Below, piece after piece: positions 35,940-44,055 of a stretch of 64,000 nucleotides of DNA. The notes below the pieces were generated by a model that ran no database searches, was not told the DNA's origin, and saw nothing but the letters and a program-made list of their open reading frames with translations. Origin of the DNA: Microvirga massiliensis (GTDB lineage Bacteria; Pseudomonadota; Alphaproteobacteria; Rhizobiales; Beijerinckiaceae); the NCBI RefSeq assembly GCF_001006805.1, contig NZ_LN811357.1:309289-373288 (forward strand), given 5' to 3'. Position numbers and translations under genes: made by a program. The first letter of the stretch is position 1, and each line of letters begins with the position of its first letter.

Positions 35940-36575
35940 GTGCGCTATCGAGCGAGGCCGTCGTTCACGGTCGAGATCAAGCGAGCCGGCAAGCGGCTAC
36001 CGTCTACCCCAGAATCGAAGCCACAGCCGAGACCGGTGCTGTTCGACTGGACAGCGGCGGCGCAAAGCGTGGGAGTTGCTCCCCCTCCTGCTCCGGAGCC
36101 AAAGCCCGCCTCGTCCGAGGAGCGGACGGATCAGCTTCGGAGCGCTCCTCAGGCCGCGCCGCTTCGCATCCTTCCCGACCTCACGCTCCCTGATCCCGTC
36201 GACCTGCTGAAGCGTGAGGAGGAGGAGCGTCGAGCCGCCCTCCGCAAAGCCAGGCGCGAAACCAGCGTGCCCCGCCGCAGGAGATCCAAGCCCGAGGCGC
36301 CGCGTCAGGAGCCCGTCGCGCCGGCTACCGGTAGCCTGAACGTTCCGGACCAGATTGTGTCCCCGCCAGCGGCCTTCGTTTCCGAGGCGAGGCCCGCGAC
36401 AGGCCATGTCACCCTCTCGCCAGCGCGTTCGGATGCGGTCATGCACCAGCGCAAGAAAGCAAAACGGCGGGCCTACCAAGCGCTCTGCCGCAAGGCGAAG
36501 CGCCAGAATCTGCCGCTGCCTCCCCTGCGCGCAGGTGAGCGGTGGAAGCGCCGACTGCCGCTGGTCTGCCGGTAA
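35940..36575 (+). CDS. hypothetical low-complexity basic protein
   Basis: The 211-residue protein has a Pro/Ala/Arg/Glu-rich, probably disordered body with a KREEEERRAALRKARRE helix (about 90-106). The C-terminus, KKAKRRAYQALCRKAKRQNL followed by AGERWKRRLPLVCR, looks conserved and basic enough to bind nucleic acid or membrane. No signal peptide or known domain is seen. GTG is the start, just after the possible leader peptide. Function unknown. Confidence 0.5.
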   Translation: MRYRARPSFTVEIKRAGKRLPSTPESKPQPRPVLFDWTAAAQSVGVAPPPAPEPKPASSEERTDQLRSAPQAAPLRILPDLTLPDPVDLLKREEEERRAALRKARRETSVPRRRRSKPEAPRQEPVAPATGSLNVPDQIVSPPAAFVSEARPATGHVTLSPARSDAVMHQRKKAKRRAYQALCRKAKRQNLPLPPLRAGERWKRRLPLVCR

Positions 36576-36602
36576 GTTCGCCGTTCAGCGAAACGATTTC
36601 CA

Positions 36603-36630
36603 GCTCGGCGCCTCAATAGGGGCGCCGAGC
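36603..36630. terminator. bidirectional terminator hairpin
   Basis: Arms gctcggcgcc and ggcgccgagc pair perfectly over 10 bp around an 8-base loop. It sits between convergent genes ending at 36575 and 36646, so it can end transcripts from both sides. No long T tract flanks it. Confidence 0.65.
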
Positions 36631-36645
36631 CACGGAACTATTGCT

Positions 36646-37665
36646 TCAGGATGAAACGCGCACGAGCGTCTTGCCGAAGTTGTGGCCCTTCAGCATTCCG
36701 ATGAAGGCCTCGGGGGCTCGCTCGAGCCCCTCCGTGACATCTTCCTTGTAGCGAATCTGACCGGCGCGAAGCCACGCACCGACGTCTCTCACGAACTCGT
36801 CTCTTTGCGTGGCGAAGTCCCGGACGATGAAGCCACGGAGCGTCAGACGCTTGGTCAGAATCGCGCGCATCAGCTGCGGTGTACGGTCGGGCCCCTCCGG
36901 CAGCGACGTGGCGTTGTATTGTGCGACGAGCCCGCAGACCGGCACGCGGGCAAACTCATTCAGCAGCGGAAAGACGGCATCCCACACGGCTCCGCCGACA
37001 TTCTCGAAGTAGATGTCGATTCCCTGCGGACACGCCCTTTCGAGCTGCGCCGCGAAATCCGGAGCCCGATGGTCGATCGTCGCATCGAAGCCGAGATCCT
37101 CGCGCAGATAGCGGCATTTCTCCGGGCCGCCCGCAATTCCGACCGTATGGCAACCCTTGAGGCGGGCGATCTGACCAACAAGGGATCCCACCGGCCCTGC
37201 AGCGGCTGCGACCACCAGGGTCTCTCCCGGTTTCGGCTGTCCGATATTCAGAAGGCCGGTATAGGCCGTCATCCCTGGCATTCCGAGAATCCCGAGCGCG
37301 GTGCTGACCGGCGCAACGTCGGGGTCGAGCCTCCGCAAGCCCTTTCCGTCGGAGACCGCATAGTCCTGCCAGCCTGAATGGCTCAGCACCAACGCGCCGA
37401 TGGAGAAATCCGGGTTCTCGGATGCAACGACCTCGCTGACCGTGCCACCCTCCATGACGTCACCGACCTCCACGGGTGTGGCATAGGATTTCGCTGCGCT
37501 CATGCGGCCGCGCATATAGGGATCCAGGGAGAGCCAGCGCGTTCGCAGCAGAACCTGTCCCGGCCCGATTGAGGGAACCGGGGCCGTCTCGAGCCGGAAG
37601 TTCCCTGGCGTCGGCTCACCCTCGGGGCGGGACGCCAGCACGATTCTACGATTCACATCGCTCAT
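36646..37665 (-). CDS. NADPH-dependent zinc-free MDR oxidoreductase (CurA-like)
   Basis: The 339-residue protein belongs to the leukotriene B4 dehydrogenase/curcumin reductase branch of medium-chain reductases. It has SLDPYMRGRMS near the N-terminus, the Rossmann motif AAAGPVGSLVGQIARLKG (about 155-172), and IDIYFENVGG in the middle. No catalytic zinc cysteines are present. These enzymes reduce the C=C of enones with NADPH. The native substrate is unknown. It is separated from the SDR gene by 66 bases and may share its transcript. Confidence 0.88.
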   Translation of the reverse strand: MSDVNRRIVLASRPEGEPTPGNFRLETAPVPSIGPGQVLLRTRWLSLDPYMRGRMSAAKSYATPVEVGDVMEGGTVSEVVASENPDFSIGALVLSHSGWQDYAVSDGKGLRRLDPDVAPVSTALGILGMPGMTAYTGLLNIGQPKPGETLVVAAAAGPVGSLVGQIARLKGCHTVGIAGGPEKCRYLREDLGFDATIDHRAPDFAAQLERACPQGIDIYFENVGGAVWDAVFPLLNEFARVPVCGLVAQYNATSLPEGPDRTPQLMRAILTKRLTLRGFIVRDFATQRDEFVRDVGAWLRAGQIRYKEDVTEGLERAPEAFIGMLKGHNFGKTLVRVSS

Positions 37666-37731
37666 GACTCGTTCTCCAGTCGCGAGATATGAGATGGCTG
37701 TGGCTCATGTAATATTCGGAGTCGTCGCCGA

Positions 37732-38520
37732 TCACACGGCGGAAAGGCCGCCGTCGAGAGCGATGGCCTGCCCGGTCACGAAGCTGTTCTCGGGGCTGCA
37801 GAGCCACAGCATGCCCTGCACGATCTCCTCCGGTTCACCGAGACGACGCATCGGAATCGAGGAGACGATTCGGCCGATGGCATCATCCGGCGTGCCCCAC
37901 ATTGCGTCGGTGAAACCGGCAACCATGTCGGTTCGCGTGAAGGCCGGACAGATCGCGTTGACGCGAACACCGCGCCGCGCCGTTTCCGCTGCTGCGCTCC
38001 TGGTTAGCCCGACGACCGCGTGTTTCGAAGCCGCATAGGCGGACAGGAGCGGTGCGCCGACGAGCCCTGCGACGGAAGCAACGTTGAGAATGACGCCGGT
38101 TCGTCCAGCCTCGGCAAAGCCGCGCTCCATGGCCGGGATCTGATGCTTGAGGCCGTAGAAGATGCCCATGACGTTGACCATGAGCATCCGCTCCAGCGTT
38201 GCGCCTTCGAGCTCGGCCAAGCGCTGAAAGGGATGAGCCACGCCGGCATTGTTAATGGTGATGTCGAGGCGCCCGAATGCGGACAGCGCTGCCTCCACGA
38301 GTGCAACCGCAGTCGCCTCCTGCGAAATGTCGCCCGGCATGGCCTCAACGGAATGGCCACCCTCGTGCAAACCACCCGCGACCGCCTCAAGCCCTTCGGC
38401 ATCGATGTCGCCGAGGACGAGGTTCGCTCCCTCCGCCGCGAAGCGCTCGGCCGCCACGCGCCCAAGTCCGCGCGCCGCGCCCGTCACGATGACGGTCATG
38501 CCACTGAAACGCCGCTCCAT
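37732..38520 (-). CDS. short-chain dehydrogenase/reductase
   Basis: The 262-residue classical SDR has the cofactor motif VTGAARGLG (about 11-19), an Asp after beta-2 (GDID) favouring NAD, the NNAG motif, catalytic Ser in NVASVAGLVG, and Tyr-Lys in SAYAASKH. The C-terminus ends VTGQAIALDGGLSAV. The frame is open 120 bases upstream, but MERRFSGM with gagga at six bases is the natural start. Substrate not predictable. Confidence 0.88.
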   Translation of the reverse strand: MERRFSGMTVIVTGAARGLGRVAAERFAAEGANLVLGDIDAEGLEAVAGGLHEGGHSVEAMPGDISQEATAVALVEAALSAFGRLDITINNAGVAHPFQRLAELEGATLERMLMVNVMGIFYGLKHQIPAMERGFAEAGRTGVILNVASVAGLVGAPLLSAYAASKHAVVGLTRSAAAETARRGVRVNAICPAFTRTDMVAGFTDAMWGTPDDAIGRIVSSIPMRRLGEPEEIVQGMLWLCSPENSFVTGQAIALDGGLSAV

Positions 38521-38693
38521 CGCCGGTCCTCGATCCACCTCGGCCGAGCCCATGCGCGCTTGTGTGCGTGAATCGACTCGAGCCAACTGCCAGCATTCGT
38601 TACACCCGATACCATGATCGGGCGAAGCGAAGGCACACATGAGGCCGTGGCAAAGCCTCTTTTCCGTCCGACTCGCAGTGCCGCAGCTTTATC

Positions 38694-39038
38694 TCAATCC
38701 TCGCCAGCGAGGAGACGGGAGCGCGTCAGGAAGCGCCGTTCACGGCCGTTGTCGAGGGAGAACATGCCGCCGCGCCCCGGCACCACATCCAGAATCAGCC
38801 GTGTGTGTCGCCAAGCCTCGAACTGGGCTTCGCTGATATAGACGGGAACATCGCCGATCCTGCCGAGCAGGACATCCCGATCTCCAACGATGAACTCCGC
38901 TTGCCGGTAGCACATCGGAGAAGAGCCGTCACAGCATCCTCCGGACTGATGAAAGAGGATCGGGCCGTGTTCGGCCTTGATCTCTTCGATCAAGGCCAAT
39001 GCTGCCGGCGTTGCCTCGACACGCAAGGGTTCGGACAT
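38694..39038 (-). CDS. DUF779 protein
   Basis: The 114-residue protein shows the DUF779 pattern FHQSGGCCDGSSPMCY, with three cysteines that may bind metal or form disulfides, then VYISEAQFEAWRHTRLILD and VVPGRGGMFSLDNG. This family is regularly next to acetaldehyde-type aldehyde dehydrogenases, as here (56 bases downstream of that gene). The role is unknown. The ATG has ggagg at six bases; the upstream open frame is a shadow of the dehydrogenase. Confidence 0.82.
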   Translation of the reverse strand: MSEPLRVEATPAALALIEEIKAEHGPILFHQSGGCCDGSSPMCYRQAEFIVGDRDVLLGRIGDVPVYISEAQFEAWRHTRLILDVVPGRGGMFSLDNGRERRFLTRSRLLAGED

Positions 39039-39094
39039 GATCGCCCTCCAGCAAGTGGCGCGGGCCCTGGGCCTGGGACCCGCGCCGTAGCACC

Positions 39095-40615
39095 TCAGAA
39101 GAATCCGAGCTTCTTGGGGCTGTAGCTGACCAACATGTTCTTCGTCTGCTGGTAGTGGTCGAGCATCATGCGATGGGTCTCGCGGCCGATGCCCGACTGC
39201 TTGTAACCGCCGAATGCCGCATGTGCCGGATAGGCGTGGTAGCAGTTGGTCCAGACTCGCCCGGCCTTGATGGCCCGACCGAAGCGGTAGCATCGATTGA
39301 CGTCACGGCTCCAGACGCCGGCGCCCAGCCCATAGAGCGTGTCGTTGGCGATGCTCAGCGCCTCGTCGTCATTCTTGAAAGTCGTGACCGAGACCACCGG
39401 ACCGAAGATCTCCTCCTGGAACACACGCATCTTGTTGTGGCCGCGCAAGACGGTCGGCTTCACATAGTAGCCTCCCGCGAGATCGCCCGGCAGATTGCTG
39501 CGCTCGCCCCCGGCGAGGACTTCTGCGCCTTCCTGTCGACCGATGTCGAAGTAGCTCAGGATTTTTTCGAGCTGTTCGGAGGACGCCTGCGCCCCGATCA
39601 TCGTGGCAGGATCGAGCGGATCGCCCTGGACGATGGCCCGCACCCGGGCGAGCGCCCGCTCCATGAAGCGATCGTAGATATCCTCGTGGATGAGGGCGCG
39701 GCTCGGGCAGGTGCAGACCTCGCCCTGGTTGAGGGCGAACATCACGAAGCCTTCGATCGCCTTGTCGAAGTAATCGTCGTCCTCGACCACAACATCCTTG
39801 AAGAAGATGTTGGGCGACTTGCCGCCAAGCTCCAGCGTGACCGGGATCAGGTTCTGGCTGGCATATTGCATGATCAGCCGCCCCGTCGTGGTCTCGCCGG
39901 TGAAGGCGATCTTCGCGATGCGCGGGCTGGAGGCTAGCGGCTTGCCGGCCTCGAGGCCGAAGCCGTTGACGATGTTGAGAACGCCGGGCGGCAATAGATC
40001 ACCGATCAGCTCGGCCCAGATCAGGATCGAGGCTGGCGTCTGCTCCGCCGGCTTGATCACCACGCAATTGCCGGCGGCCAGTGCCGGGGCCAGCTTCCAG
40101 CAGGCCATCAGAAGCGGGAAATTCCACGGGATGATCTGGCCGACGACCCCGAGCGGTTCGTGGAAGTGGTAAGCGACAGTGTCGTGGTCGATCTCCGAGA
40201 GGCTACCTTCCTGAGCACGGATGCAGCCTGCAAAATACCGGAAATGGTCGATCGCCAAGGGCAGGTCCGCGGCCGTCGTTTCACGGATCGGCTTCCCGTT
40301 GTCCCAAGTTTCGGCCTCGGCGAGAATCTCGAGATTCTCCTCCATGTGCTGGGCGATGGCGTTCAGGATGATCGCCCGTTCGGCTGGGCTCGTACGGCCC
40401 CAGCTGTCCTTGGCGGCATGGGCGGCATCGAGCGCGCGCTCGACATCGGTAGCATCCGATCGCGCGATTTCGCAGAGCAGCTGGCCGTTGACCGGAGAGC
40501 GGTTGTCGAAATAGCGGCCCGATGCGGGCTCGACCCAACGACCTCCGATGAAGTTTTCGTAGCGGGCCTTGAACTTCGGCTGGACGGTTCGAAGCAGTTC
40601 TGGCTTGTTCATCAT
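39095..40615 (-). CDS. NAD-dependent aldehyde dehydrogenase (ExaC/AcoD type)
   Basis: The 506-residue protein has the family signature: VIPWNFPLLMACWKLAPAL, the general base in VTLELGGKSPNIF (Glu), and the nucleophile in FALNQGEVCTCPSR (Cys). It resembles acetaldehyde/chloroacetaldehyde dehydrogenases of the ExaC group. ATG ATG begins the gene after aggagg; the second ATG is better spaced. A 9-bp inverted repeat overlaps that ribosome site. The DUF779 gene follows, and an AcoR-like regulator lies upstream on the same strand, so it is likely induced by an alcohol or aldehyde. Confidence 0.92.
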   Translation of the reverse strand: MMNKPELLRTVQPKFKARYENFIGGRWVEPASGRYFDNRSPVNGQLLCEIARSDATDVERALDAAHAAKDSWGRTSPAERAIILNAIAQHMEENLEILAEAETWDNGKPIRETTAADLPLAIDHFRYFAGCIRAQEGSLSEIDHDTVAYHFHEPLGVVGQIIPWNFPLLMACWKLAPALAAGNCVVIKPAEQTPASILIWAELIGDLLPPGVLNIVNGFGLEAGKPLASSPRIAKIAFTGETTTGRLIMQYASQNLIPVTLELGGKSPNIFFKDVVVEDDDYFDKAIEGFVMFALNQGEVCTCPSRALIHEDIYDRFMERALARVRAIVQGDPLDPATMIGAQASSEQLEKILSYFDIGRQEGAEVLAGGERSNLPGDLAGGYYVKPTVLRGHNKMRVFQEEIFGPVVSVTTFKNDDEALSIANDTLYGLGAGVWSRDVNRCYRFGRAIKAGRVWTNCYHAYPAHAAFGGYKQSGIGRETHRMMLDHYQQTKNMLVSYSPKKLGFF

Positions 40616-40620
40616 TTCCT

Positions 40621-40652
40621 CCTGAGCACGCCGTAGTGGCGTTGTGCTCAGG
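40621..40652 (-). promoter_or_regulatory. inverted repeat in the aldehyde dehydrogenase leader
   Basis: Arms cctgagcac and gtgctcagg (9 bp) enclose cgcc/ggcg words. On the minus strand the 3' arm runs directly into the AGGAGG ribosome-binding site. It may be an RNA hairpin that limits translation, or an operator. It is not followed by a T run. Confidence 0.5.
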
Positions 40653-40711
40653 ATCGCCGTCTCACCCGGATCTTGTCACTGCCCGGCCCAGCGAACCTCG
40701 CGGCAAGTGTC

Positions 40712-41701
40712 TCAGATCTGCGACAGTTCGGCTGGACTGCGTTTTGGGCGCTGCACGCCGAGTTGCTTCATCTTGCGATGCAGCGTGGCACGGCTGATCT
40801 GCAGCATGGCCGCGGCCGCCGAGACATTGCCCTTGGCGCGCGCCAGCGCCCGCCTGAGCGCATTGCGCTCAGCATCGGTGAGATCGTCCTCCGTCTCGCC
40901 GGCGAGCACCTCCTGTGCCGGCAGCAACGCGGTGATTCTCGCATCCGTAATCCCATAGGTGAGCCGGGCCGTTCGTGTCGCTCCGATGACCAGATCATCG
41001 CAATCAAGGGCAAGCAGCCCCGGTGCGCCAGGGGTCTGGCCTTCGACCAGAACGATTCGGGCGCGTGGAAAGGCGCGTCGGAAGTTCAGCGCCTCGATCT
41101 GGCGCGCGCTGTCGGCGACCGCGGCCGCGACCAGCCCGATATGATGTTCCATGAGATCGGCCCGGCAGGACGAGACGTCCAGGGCACCGGCGAGTTTTCC
41201 CATGTGATCGAAGAGCGGTGCGACGGTGCAACTCAAGTCGGCGTTCCGAGCATGAAAATGCTGGTCCCGATGGATGGTGAGAGGTCTGCTCTCCGCGAGA
41301 CACGTCCCGATCCCGTTGGTTCCCTCCGCCTCCTCGCTCCACACCGCCCCGGTCCAGAGGCCCCACTGGGAGAAGATCTTGTCATCGGCAGGGGTACCAC
41401 GACGCTCGACGGGAATGCCGTTTCGATTCGAGAGAATGACGCAGCATCCCGCATCACCCACGGCCTGGAAGAGCCGATCAATCGAGACTTGCGCAGCATG
41501 AAGGAGTGGCTCGATGCTTTGGCGTGCATCGCGCAGTTCCCAACCGCTCAAGATGCGCGGAGGCTTGGCTTCCAGGGGATCGAGGTGATAGCGGACGAGC
41601 GAGCGTTGCCATGAGGCGGCCACCGCCGACTGTGCGGCCATCGATCCGCCCAGCACTCGCGCGATGCGTGCCGCATGGTCATTTCGGAAATTCGAGGCCA
41701 T
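40712..41701 (-). CDS. AcoR-like transcription regulator without AAA+ domain
   Basis: The 329-residue protein has a GAF-type sensor region (about 60-210), including EGTNGIGTCLAESRPLTIHR and CTVAPLFDHMGKLAGALDVS, which are typical of AcoR. A Fis-type helix-turn-helix, GNVSAAAAMLQISRATLHRK, follows near 290-310. The central AAA+ sigma-54 ATPase module with GAFTGA is missing, so it cannot activate sigma-54 in the usual way. It lies upstream of the aldehyde dehydrogenase on the same strand, 96 bases away, and probably controls it. The ATG has a strong gaggaggg box. Confidence 0.82.
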   Translation of the reverse strand: MASNFRNDHAARIARVLGGSMAAQSAVAASWQRSLVRYHLDPLEAKPPRILSGWELRDARQSIEPLLHAAQVSIDRLFQAVGDAGCCVILSNRNGIPVERRGTPADDKIFSQWGLWTGAVWSEEAEGTNGIGTCLAESRPLTIHRDQHFHARNADLSCTVAPLFDHMGKLAGALDVSSCRADLMEHHIGLVAAAVADSARQIEALNFRRAFPRARIVLVEGQTPGAPGLLALDCDDLVIGATRTARLTYGITDARITALLPAQEVLAGETEDDLTDAERNALRRALARAKGNVSAAAAMLQISRATLHRKMKQLGVQRPKRSPAELSQI

Positions 41702-41767
41702 GGACCCTCCTCGCTTTCCTCCCCTGCGTTGGCGATAGTACACCAATAAAGTTGCCGTACACCAGCG

Positions 41768-41815
41768 AGCTATGGCGGATTTTGGGTGATAAGGCCTATC
41801 AGGCGACGTTAAGGA
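41768..41815 (-). mobile_element. IS256-family 3'-end remnant, left of the island
   Basis: The word gagctatggcgga, then ttttgggtga and atcaggcgacg, matches the DNA around 49291 at about 34 of 41 positions. Read on the minus strand it gives a short C-terminal peptide and TGA, then the terminal sequence of IS256-family elements. The rest of the element is gone. Confidence 0.55.
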
Positions 41816-41883
41816 GTGGGGGCCGGGCCAACCCCAAGACCAGCTCATTTAGGCCGCGCCAATCCATCAAATCTTCTGTGCAG

Positions 41884-41909
41884 GGGTACTAGCCTGGGCT
41901 AGAATACCC
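41884..41909 (+). promoter_or_regulatory. palindromic operator overlapping the island promoter
   Basis: Arms GGGTA plus CTAGCC pair with GGCTAG plus TACCC, a TG centre and a two-base AA bulge, 11 bp in all. A perfect -10 box TATAAT lies at 41915-41920, so the palindrome covers the -35 zone. It precedes the second liv gene set. A repressor or activator is expected, but no regulator gene is inside the island. Confidence 0.55.
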
Positions 41910-41914
41910 TCATC

Positions 41915-41920
41915 TATAAT
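41915..41920 (+). promoter_or_regulatory. -10 box TATAAT for the island liv operon
   Basis: Consensus TATAAT, 66 bases before the GTG of the binding-protein gene, directly right of the palindrome. The -35 hexamer at the expected spacing is poor (gcctgg), which fits an activated or operator-controlled promoter. Confidence 0.5.
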
Positions 41921-41985
41921 ACAGTAGAAGAAAAGTCTGGGTGTCAGATAAGGCGGGCGTGGCTCGCCAGACGACGGAGGTTTCC

Positions 41986-43170
41986 GTGAAGAAGGAAGCA
42001 TTGCGGTTGGCCGTTGTATCCGTCCTTGGCGCGATATGGACAGGGATCGCGCTCGGGCTCGCCGTTGGGCCAGTACATGCTCAGGAAACGATCACAGTAG
42101 GCGCGATCGCTCAGCTTAGCGGTGCTGCAGCCTTTCTGGGACCCTCCGAGAAGGCCGCCTACGAGATGGCGGTAAAGGAGATCAACGAGAAAGGAGGTGT
42201 GCTCGGCAAACAACTGAAGGTCATCGTCGCTGACGACGCGACTGATCCAGCTACTGCAAACAATGTTGCCAAGCGCCTGCTAGGCCAAGACAACGTGGCG
42301 GCGCTGTTTGGATCCACAACGAGCGCCTCCCGCGAGGCTATCCTGCAGGTGGTTAAACGAGCCGGTAAGACCTTGTTCTTCTACAACGCAATCTACGAGG
42401 GGCATGCCTGTGACCCGCGCATGTTTGTCATGGGTGAGGTGCCGGAAAATCAGATCGCCCCGATCGTGCCGTATCTTCAGGAGACGAAAGGCGGAAACAC
42501 CTGGTTCTTCGTCGGTAATGACTACAACTGGCCGCAGAATACAGCGACCGTTGCCAAGAAGGTCATTGCCGACAGCAAGGGCAGCCTGGTCGGCGAGACC
42601 CTTGTCCCTATCGGAACAACCGACTTCGCGCCGATCCTCCAGAAGATCGCCAGCACGAAGCCCAGGTTTGTCCTCTTGGTGATGTTGCCCTCGGATGCTG
42701 TGGCCTTCATGCGACAATTCCATAATCAGGGACTGAACTCCTCAACGATCCCGATTGCCACTCTCGTCGAGCAGAGCGCTATTGAAGCTATGGGCCCAGC
42801 GCGGGAAGGATTGCTGATCCCAGCCGGTTTTTTCGAAGATGCCACGCCAGAGGCGAAGGCATTCGGTCAGCGTTACCGGCAAGCGATGGGTGAAAGTGCC
42901 CCACGCCAGAACTTTATTTCCATCAACGGCTACGAGTCAGTCCGCATCTGGGCTCTGGCTGCCGACAAGGCGAAGTCGGTCGAAGCCGATGCAGTGGCCA
43001 AGGCGCTTCCGACCGTAAGCTTCGAGGGCCCGCGCGGGACAGTCTCCTACTCGGCCAAGACGCACCACGCGACACTCCCAATTTATCTCGCACGCATCAA
43101 TGCGGACGGGACACCTCAGATCGAGAAGTCATTCGGACCGGTCGATGCCGGCCCACAATGCAACTTCTAG
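41986..43170 (+). CDS. branched-chain-type ABC substrate-binding protein (island)
   Basis: The protein is about 394 residues. A GTG with cggagg five bases upstream is the start. Residues 1-33 form a signal peptide ending GPVHA before QETITVG. The mature part is a LivJ-fold protein: GAIAQLSGAAAFLGPSEKAA, EINEKGGVLGKQLKV, and a C-terminal AKTHHATLPIYLARINADG. Family relatives include urea/short-chain amide binding proteins (FmdD/UrtA), compatible with the amidase downstream, but that is inference. An upstream GTG at 41941 would add residues in front of the signal peptide. Confidence 0.9.
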   Translation: MKKEALRLAVVSVLGAIWTGIALGLAVGPVHAQETITVGAIAQLSGAAAFLGPSEKAAYEMAVKEINEKGGVLGKQLKVIVADDATDPATANNVAKRLLGQDNVAALFGSTTSASREAILQVVKRAGKTLFFYNAIYEGHACDPRMFVMGEVPENQIAPIVPYLQETKGGNTWFFVGNDYNWPQNTATVAKKVIADSKGSLVGETLVPIGTTDFAPILQKIASTKPRFVLLVMLPSDAVAFMRQFHNQGLNSSTIPIATLVEQSAIEAMGPAREGLLIPAGFFEDATPEAKAFGQRYRQAMGESAPRQNFISINGYESVRIWALAADKAKSVEADAVAKALPTVSFEGPRGTVSYSAKTHHATLPIYLARINADGTPQIEKSFGPVDAGPQCNF

Positions 43171-43174
43171 AAGT

Positions 43175-43211
43175 GATGGAATGCTGACGGCAGCGCAGCC
43201 AGCATTCCATC
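43175..43211 (+). promoter_or_regulatory. intercistronic 12-bp hairpin between binding protein and livH
   Basis: Arms gatggaatgctg and cagcattccatc are perfectly complementary around a 13-base loop. There is no T run. Such hairpins after binding-protein genes typically protect the upstream message or partly end transcription, giving more binding protein than permease. Confidence 0.65.
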
Positions 43212-43227
43212 AATCCGGGTCCTGACG

Positions 43228-44055
43228 ATGCTCGTTCTAAGTACATTGAACGTGGTGAGCGGAATTGCTCTCCTGTTCATCGTCGCACTCGGGCTGGCGG
43301 TCATCTTTGGCGTCATGGGCGTCGTCAACCTGGCCCATGGCGAATTCATGATGATGGGGGCCTATACGGCCTATATGGTGACGAGCGCGGGATTGCCGGT
43401 TGGTTTCTCGTTCGTCGCAGCTCCGATCATTGTCGGCCTGATTGCGGTTCTACTCGAGCCAATCTTTTTCCGCTTCCTATACGGGAAGCTGATGGAGTCG
43501 ATCCTGGCCACATGGGGCCTCAGCCTCGTTCTCCAGCAAGTCTTTCAACTTACGTTCGGCAGTGGCTACAAGAGTGTCCCATACCTGACCGAGGGATCTG
43601 TGTCGGTCTTCGGGACCGGCTTTTCGACTTATCGGCTTTTGGTGATCTGCCTCGCCGTGCTCCTCGCGGTCATGGTCCTCCTCATCGAGCGACGGACGCG
43701 ATACGGGACACTTGCTCGAGCCACAATGAGCAACGCAGTTCTTGCCTCGACGCTGGGAATTAACGTCAACAGAATCTACGCTGGCACGCTTGTTTTCGGC
43801 GCCGGGCTCGCGGGGCTCGCAGGTGCCGTGCTGGCGCCGCTGACAAGCGCCTACCCGACAATGGGCCTCGGCTTTCTGACAAACTCCTTTTTCGCGGTGC
43901 TCGTCGGTGGCCTCGGCTCTCTGCCGGGACTGGTTTTTGCTTCATCGGCCCTCGGTGCGACCCAGGGTGTCATATCGCTTCTCATCGACCCGGTCGTTGG
44001 CAGCATCGCGCTGGTAGTCGTTGCGCTCATCCTGGTCCGGAGAAAGACCATATGA
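43228..44055 (+). CDS. livH: branched-chain-type ABC permease LivH (island)
   Basis: The 275-residue membrane protein has VVSGIALLFIVALGLAVIFG, GVVNLAHGEFMMMGAYTAYM and the coupling region RYGTLARATMSNAVLASTLG. It is distinct from the LivH at 6-6.9 kb. It pairs with the LivM part of the next gene, whose ATG overlaps its stop by four bases. A UrtB-like nature is possible, because the binding protein and amidase point to an amide or urea-type ligand. Confidence 0.9.
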   Translation: MLVLSTLNVVSGIALLFIVALGLAVIFGVMGVVNLAHGEFMMMGAYTAYMVTSAGLPVGFSFVAAPIIVGLIAVLLEPIFFRFLYGKLMESILATWGLSLVLQQVFQLTFGSGYKSVPYLTEGSVSVFGTGFSTYRLLVICLAVLLAVMVLLIERRTRYGTLARATMSNAVLASTLGINVNRIYAGTLVFGAGLAGLAGAVLAPLTSAYPTMGLGFLTNSFFAVLVGGLGSLPGLVFASSALGATQGVISLLIDPVVGSIALVVVALILVRRKTI

